Part shown: positions 11,590-13,714 of the stretch, in pieces
Layout: every line of letters starts with the position of its first letter
Numbering within the stretch: position 1 is the stretch's first letter
NCBI GenBank assembly: GCA_005882235.1
Contig: VBCT01000049.1
Coordinates: forward strand, 1-13,714
Length of the DNA stretch: 13,714 nucleotides
Reading direction: 5' to 3'
Source: Betaproteobacteria bacterium
Lineage (GTDB): Bacteria; Pseudomonadota; Gammaproteobacteria; Burkholderiales; SG8-39
Notes under the pieces: generated by a model
What the model was told of the DNA's origin: nothing
The model's input: only the letters and a program-made list of their open reading frames with translations
Databases searched by the model: none
Position numbers and translations under genes: made by a program

Positions 11590-13714
11590 CTAGGTGGGCT
11601 GGTCGCGGCGATGCAGGTAGGCCTCACGCACTTCTGAGCGCAGTCGAGCGGCATCCCAGTTCTTGGACAGGAATTTGTGGATACCCGCTTCGTTCACCGC
11701 ATTGGTCACCGTACCGGAGTCGCCGACCCCGCTCATCACGATCCTGATAGCTCGCGGATACAGCTTGCGGACGACGGACAGAAATTTCACACCGGTCATG
11801 GCCGGCATGTTTTGGTCGCTGATGACGATACTCACCGTATGCCTGGCCAGCAACTCCAACGCCGCTTGCGGGCTGTTCGCGCTCAATGTGCGATATGCGT
11901 CCGGCTCCAGCGCCTTTTGCATGAACTCCACATCGTTTTGATTGTCGTCCACGAACAGCACCAGCGGCGTGTCAACCAATGGATCGTCGGTGACCGGAAT
12001 TTGCAGCCGGCGCCCCTCGATCAATGCCTGCGTGCAGTCCGCGGCGGTCATGGGGTGTGAAAAGTAATAGCCCTGCATTTCGTCGCAGCCGTGCGCGCAC
12101 AGGAACCTCAGCTGCCCTTCGGTCTCGACGCCTTCGGCCACCACCTTGAGCTTCAGGCTGCGCGCCAAGCTGATGATGGCAAGGGTGATCTCGGCACCAT
12201 CCGGGTCGGTGGTGACATCGCTGACGAAAATGCGATCGACCTTGAGTTCATCGAGCGGAAAGCGTTTCAGGTAGGCGAGGCTCGAGTAACCCGTGCCGAA
12301 ATCATCCACCGACAGGCGCACTCCAGATGCCTTAAGGCTGGCGAGCATTCGCACAGTCTCCTGGGCATCCTTCATCAGCAGCGATTCGGTGAGCTCCAGT
12401 CCGATCAGCGACGGATCGATTCCGGCCTCGCGAATGCGCGCGATGAAGGCGCTGAGGGTCCTTTGCTGGAATTGCCGCGCCGACAAATTGATCGCAATGG
12501 GAGGAGGCGTAATCCCCTGCGCCTGCCAGGCCTTGATCTGTCCGCATACTGTTCGCAACACCCATTCACCCACCGGCACGATCAGGCCGGTGTCTTCCAA
12601 GATCGGAACGAAATCGGCGGGTGAGACCAGGCCGCGTTCGGGGTGCTGCCAGCGCAGCAGCGCCTCGAAACCGCTGATGGCGCCGCGAACGAGCTCCGCT
12701 TTCGGCTGGTACTGCAGCCGGAACTCCTCGCGTTCCAGGGCACTGCGCAGACTCGTCTCCAGTTGTATCCGCTGCCCCATGCGCTCGTTCATTTGCGGGA
12801 GGTAGAACTGGTAGTTGTTCCGTCCCTGGTCTTTTGCCCGGTACATCGCCGTGTCGGCGCTTTTGAGCAGCCCTTCGACCTCATCCCCGTCGCCGGGGTA
12901 GATCGCGATGCCGATGCTGGCCGAGATGTAGGTTTCATGGCCATCCAGATCGAACGGAGCCGACAGGGCGGAGATCACCTTCTCCGCGACCAGACCCGCG
13001 TCGCTGGCCTTGGCGAGACTGGCGAGCACCACGGCGAATTCGTCGCCGCCCAGCCGCCCGACGATGTCGGCGGCGCGCAGGCATTGTCGCAGGCGCTGCG
13101 CGACCTGGATCAACAGTTTGTCGCCGACGTTGTGCCCGAACGTGTCGTTCACGTGCTTGAAACGGTCGAGATCGACAAACATGCAACCAAATCGTCCACC
13201 GACGCGTTGCGCCTGCGCCAGCGTTTGGTGCAGCTGATCGTGCAGCATGTGCCGGTTCGGCAGCCCCGTCAGAGTGTCGAACTGGGCGAGATATGCGAGG
13301 TGTTCCGTGTGCTTGCGCTCGGTGATGTCCTGCACCGTCCCGACCATTCTTACCGGTTCTCCAGTGATGCTGTCGTAAATGATCTCCGACATCTCATGAA
13401 CGACTCTTTCACTCCCGTCCGGGCGGATGATCCGGTGTTCGATGCTATAGTTCCTGCCGTGATTGATCGCGCCCGCCATCGCCTCCCTGATGCGTTCCCT
13501 GTCATCGGGATGAACGGCCTCTAAAAAGATTTCATTCGAGGCCTCCGTCTTTCCCGGCTCACGACCGAGTACGCGAAAGATTTCGTCCGACCAGCGCAGC
13601 GGGTTCCTGCTGATGTCGTGCAGGTCGGCAAGATCCATCTCCCAACTGCCGATCTGGGCGATACGCTGCGCGTTGGCGAGGCGCGCTTCATTTTTCGCCA
13701 GGTCCGAAAACGCC
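11590..13714 (-). CDS. PAS-GGDEF-EAL-REC cyclic-di-GMP regulator, N-terminus outside window
   Basis: The frame stays open to the window edge, where AFSDLAKNEARLANAQRIAQ precedes a PAS start (IGSWEMDL), so the internal ATG at 13638 is not the true start. Counting from that Met: PAS about -5 to 107, GGDEF domain about 115-280, EAL domain about 295-540, REC receiver about 556-680. GGDEF (197-201) and the RxxD inhibitory site (188-191) are intact, so it may make c-di-GMP. EAL elements EALLRW, ELTESL, DDFGTGYSS, KVDR and AEGVET are present, so it may also degrade it. The REC has Asp564-Asp565, phosphoacceptor Asp608, Ser636 and Lys659. A C-terminal receiver is an uncommon arrangement. A partner kinase is not visible here. 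Confidence 0.92.
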   Translation of the reverse strand, partial: AFSDLAKNEARLANAQRIAQIGSWEMDLADLHDISRNPLRWSDEIFRVLGREPGKTEASNEIFLEAVHPDDRERIREAMAGAINHGRNYSIEHRIIRPDGSERVVHEMSEIIYDSITGEPVRMVGTVQDITERKHTEHLAYLAQFDTLTGLPNRHMLHDQLHQTLAQAQRVGGRFGCMFVDLDRFKHVNDTFGHNVGDKLLIQVAQRLRQCLRAADIVGRLGGDEFAVVLASLAKASDAGLVAEKVISALSAPFDLDGHETYISASIGIAIYPGDGDEVEGLLKSADTAMYRAKDQGRNNYQFYLPQMNERMGQRIQLETSLRSALEREEFRLQYQPKAELVRGAISGFEALLRWQHPERGLVSPADFVPILEDTGLIVPVGEWVLRTVCGQIKAWQAQGITPPPIAINLSARQFQQRTLSAFIARIREAGIDPSLIGLELTESLLMKDAQETVRMLASLKASGVRLSVDDFGTGYSSLAYLKRFPLDELKVDRIFVSDVTTDPDGAEITLAIISLARSLKLKVVAEGVETEGQLRFLCAHGCDEMQGYYFSHPMTAADCTQALIEGRRLQIPVTDDPLVDTPLVLFVDDNQNDVEFMQKALEPDAYRTLSANSPQAALELLARHTVSIVISDQNMPAMTGVKFLSVVRKLYPRAIRIVMSGVGDSGTVTNAVNEAGIHKFLSKNWDAARLRSEVREAYLHRRDQPT

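Noticed and set aside
1..13714. CRISPR arrays, tRNA, rRNA, insertion sequences or prophage genes
   Set aside because: I saw no regularly spaced repeats, no cloverleaf or rRNA-like segments, and no transposase or integrase motifs in either strand.

Overview
The window is about 13.7 kb of GC-rich, densely coding bacterial chromosome. Short intergenic gaps, ATGA/GTGA start-stop overlaps, Sec and lipoprotein signals, a Liv-type ABC operon and a PAS-GGDEF-EAL regulator all fit a Gram-negative proteobacterium. A betaproteobacterium is my best guess, but that is inferred from overall style and not from a marker gene. I see no rRNA, tRNA, CRISPR array, IS element or integrase.

Layout. (1) 1-323, minus strand: the promoter end of a toxin-antitoxin operon. 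It has an AbrB/MazE-type antitoxin, the first 15 codons of a Doc-like toxin cut by the window edge, and a perfect 18-bp palindrome overlapping the -10 box. (2) 466-1674, plus: a beta-propeller lipoprotein. (3) 1858-2917: a divergent thiol/redox pair, an OsmC-family protein (minus) and a leaderless DsbA-like CPSC oxidoreductase (plus). (4) 2924-8274, minus: a branched-chain amino-acid-type ABC uptake operon in the order livK-livH-livM-livG-livF, followed by a LOG-family nucleotide phosphoribohydrolase. (5) 8447-11589, plus, divergent from livK: a secreted beta-lactamase-fold serine hydrolase, an orphan periplasmic binding protein, a dienelactone-hydrolase-like enzyme and a possible 28-residue ORF. 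(6) 11590 to the window end, minus: a PAS-GGDEF-EAL-REC cyclic-di-GMP protein whose N-terminus lies outside.

How they work together. Regions 4 and 5 share a 172-bp divergent control region. They read as one uptake and hydrolysis module: binding proteins and an importer for a small organic acid, amide or ester, plus two hydrolases. The substrate cannot be read from the sequence.

The most notable observation is that this module is damaged on both sides. livH has lost the segment carrying the EAA coupling loop and changes frame. The serine hydrolase has lost roughly nine codons and changes frame between its SxxK motif and its second catalytic motif. Each lesion is a short net loss of 3k+2 bases by my reading. 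Either the module is decaying or the assembly has two local deletions. I found no convincing undescribed system. The items most worth checking are the two lesions, the divergent hydrolase/binding-protein cluster and the palindromic control sites.
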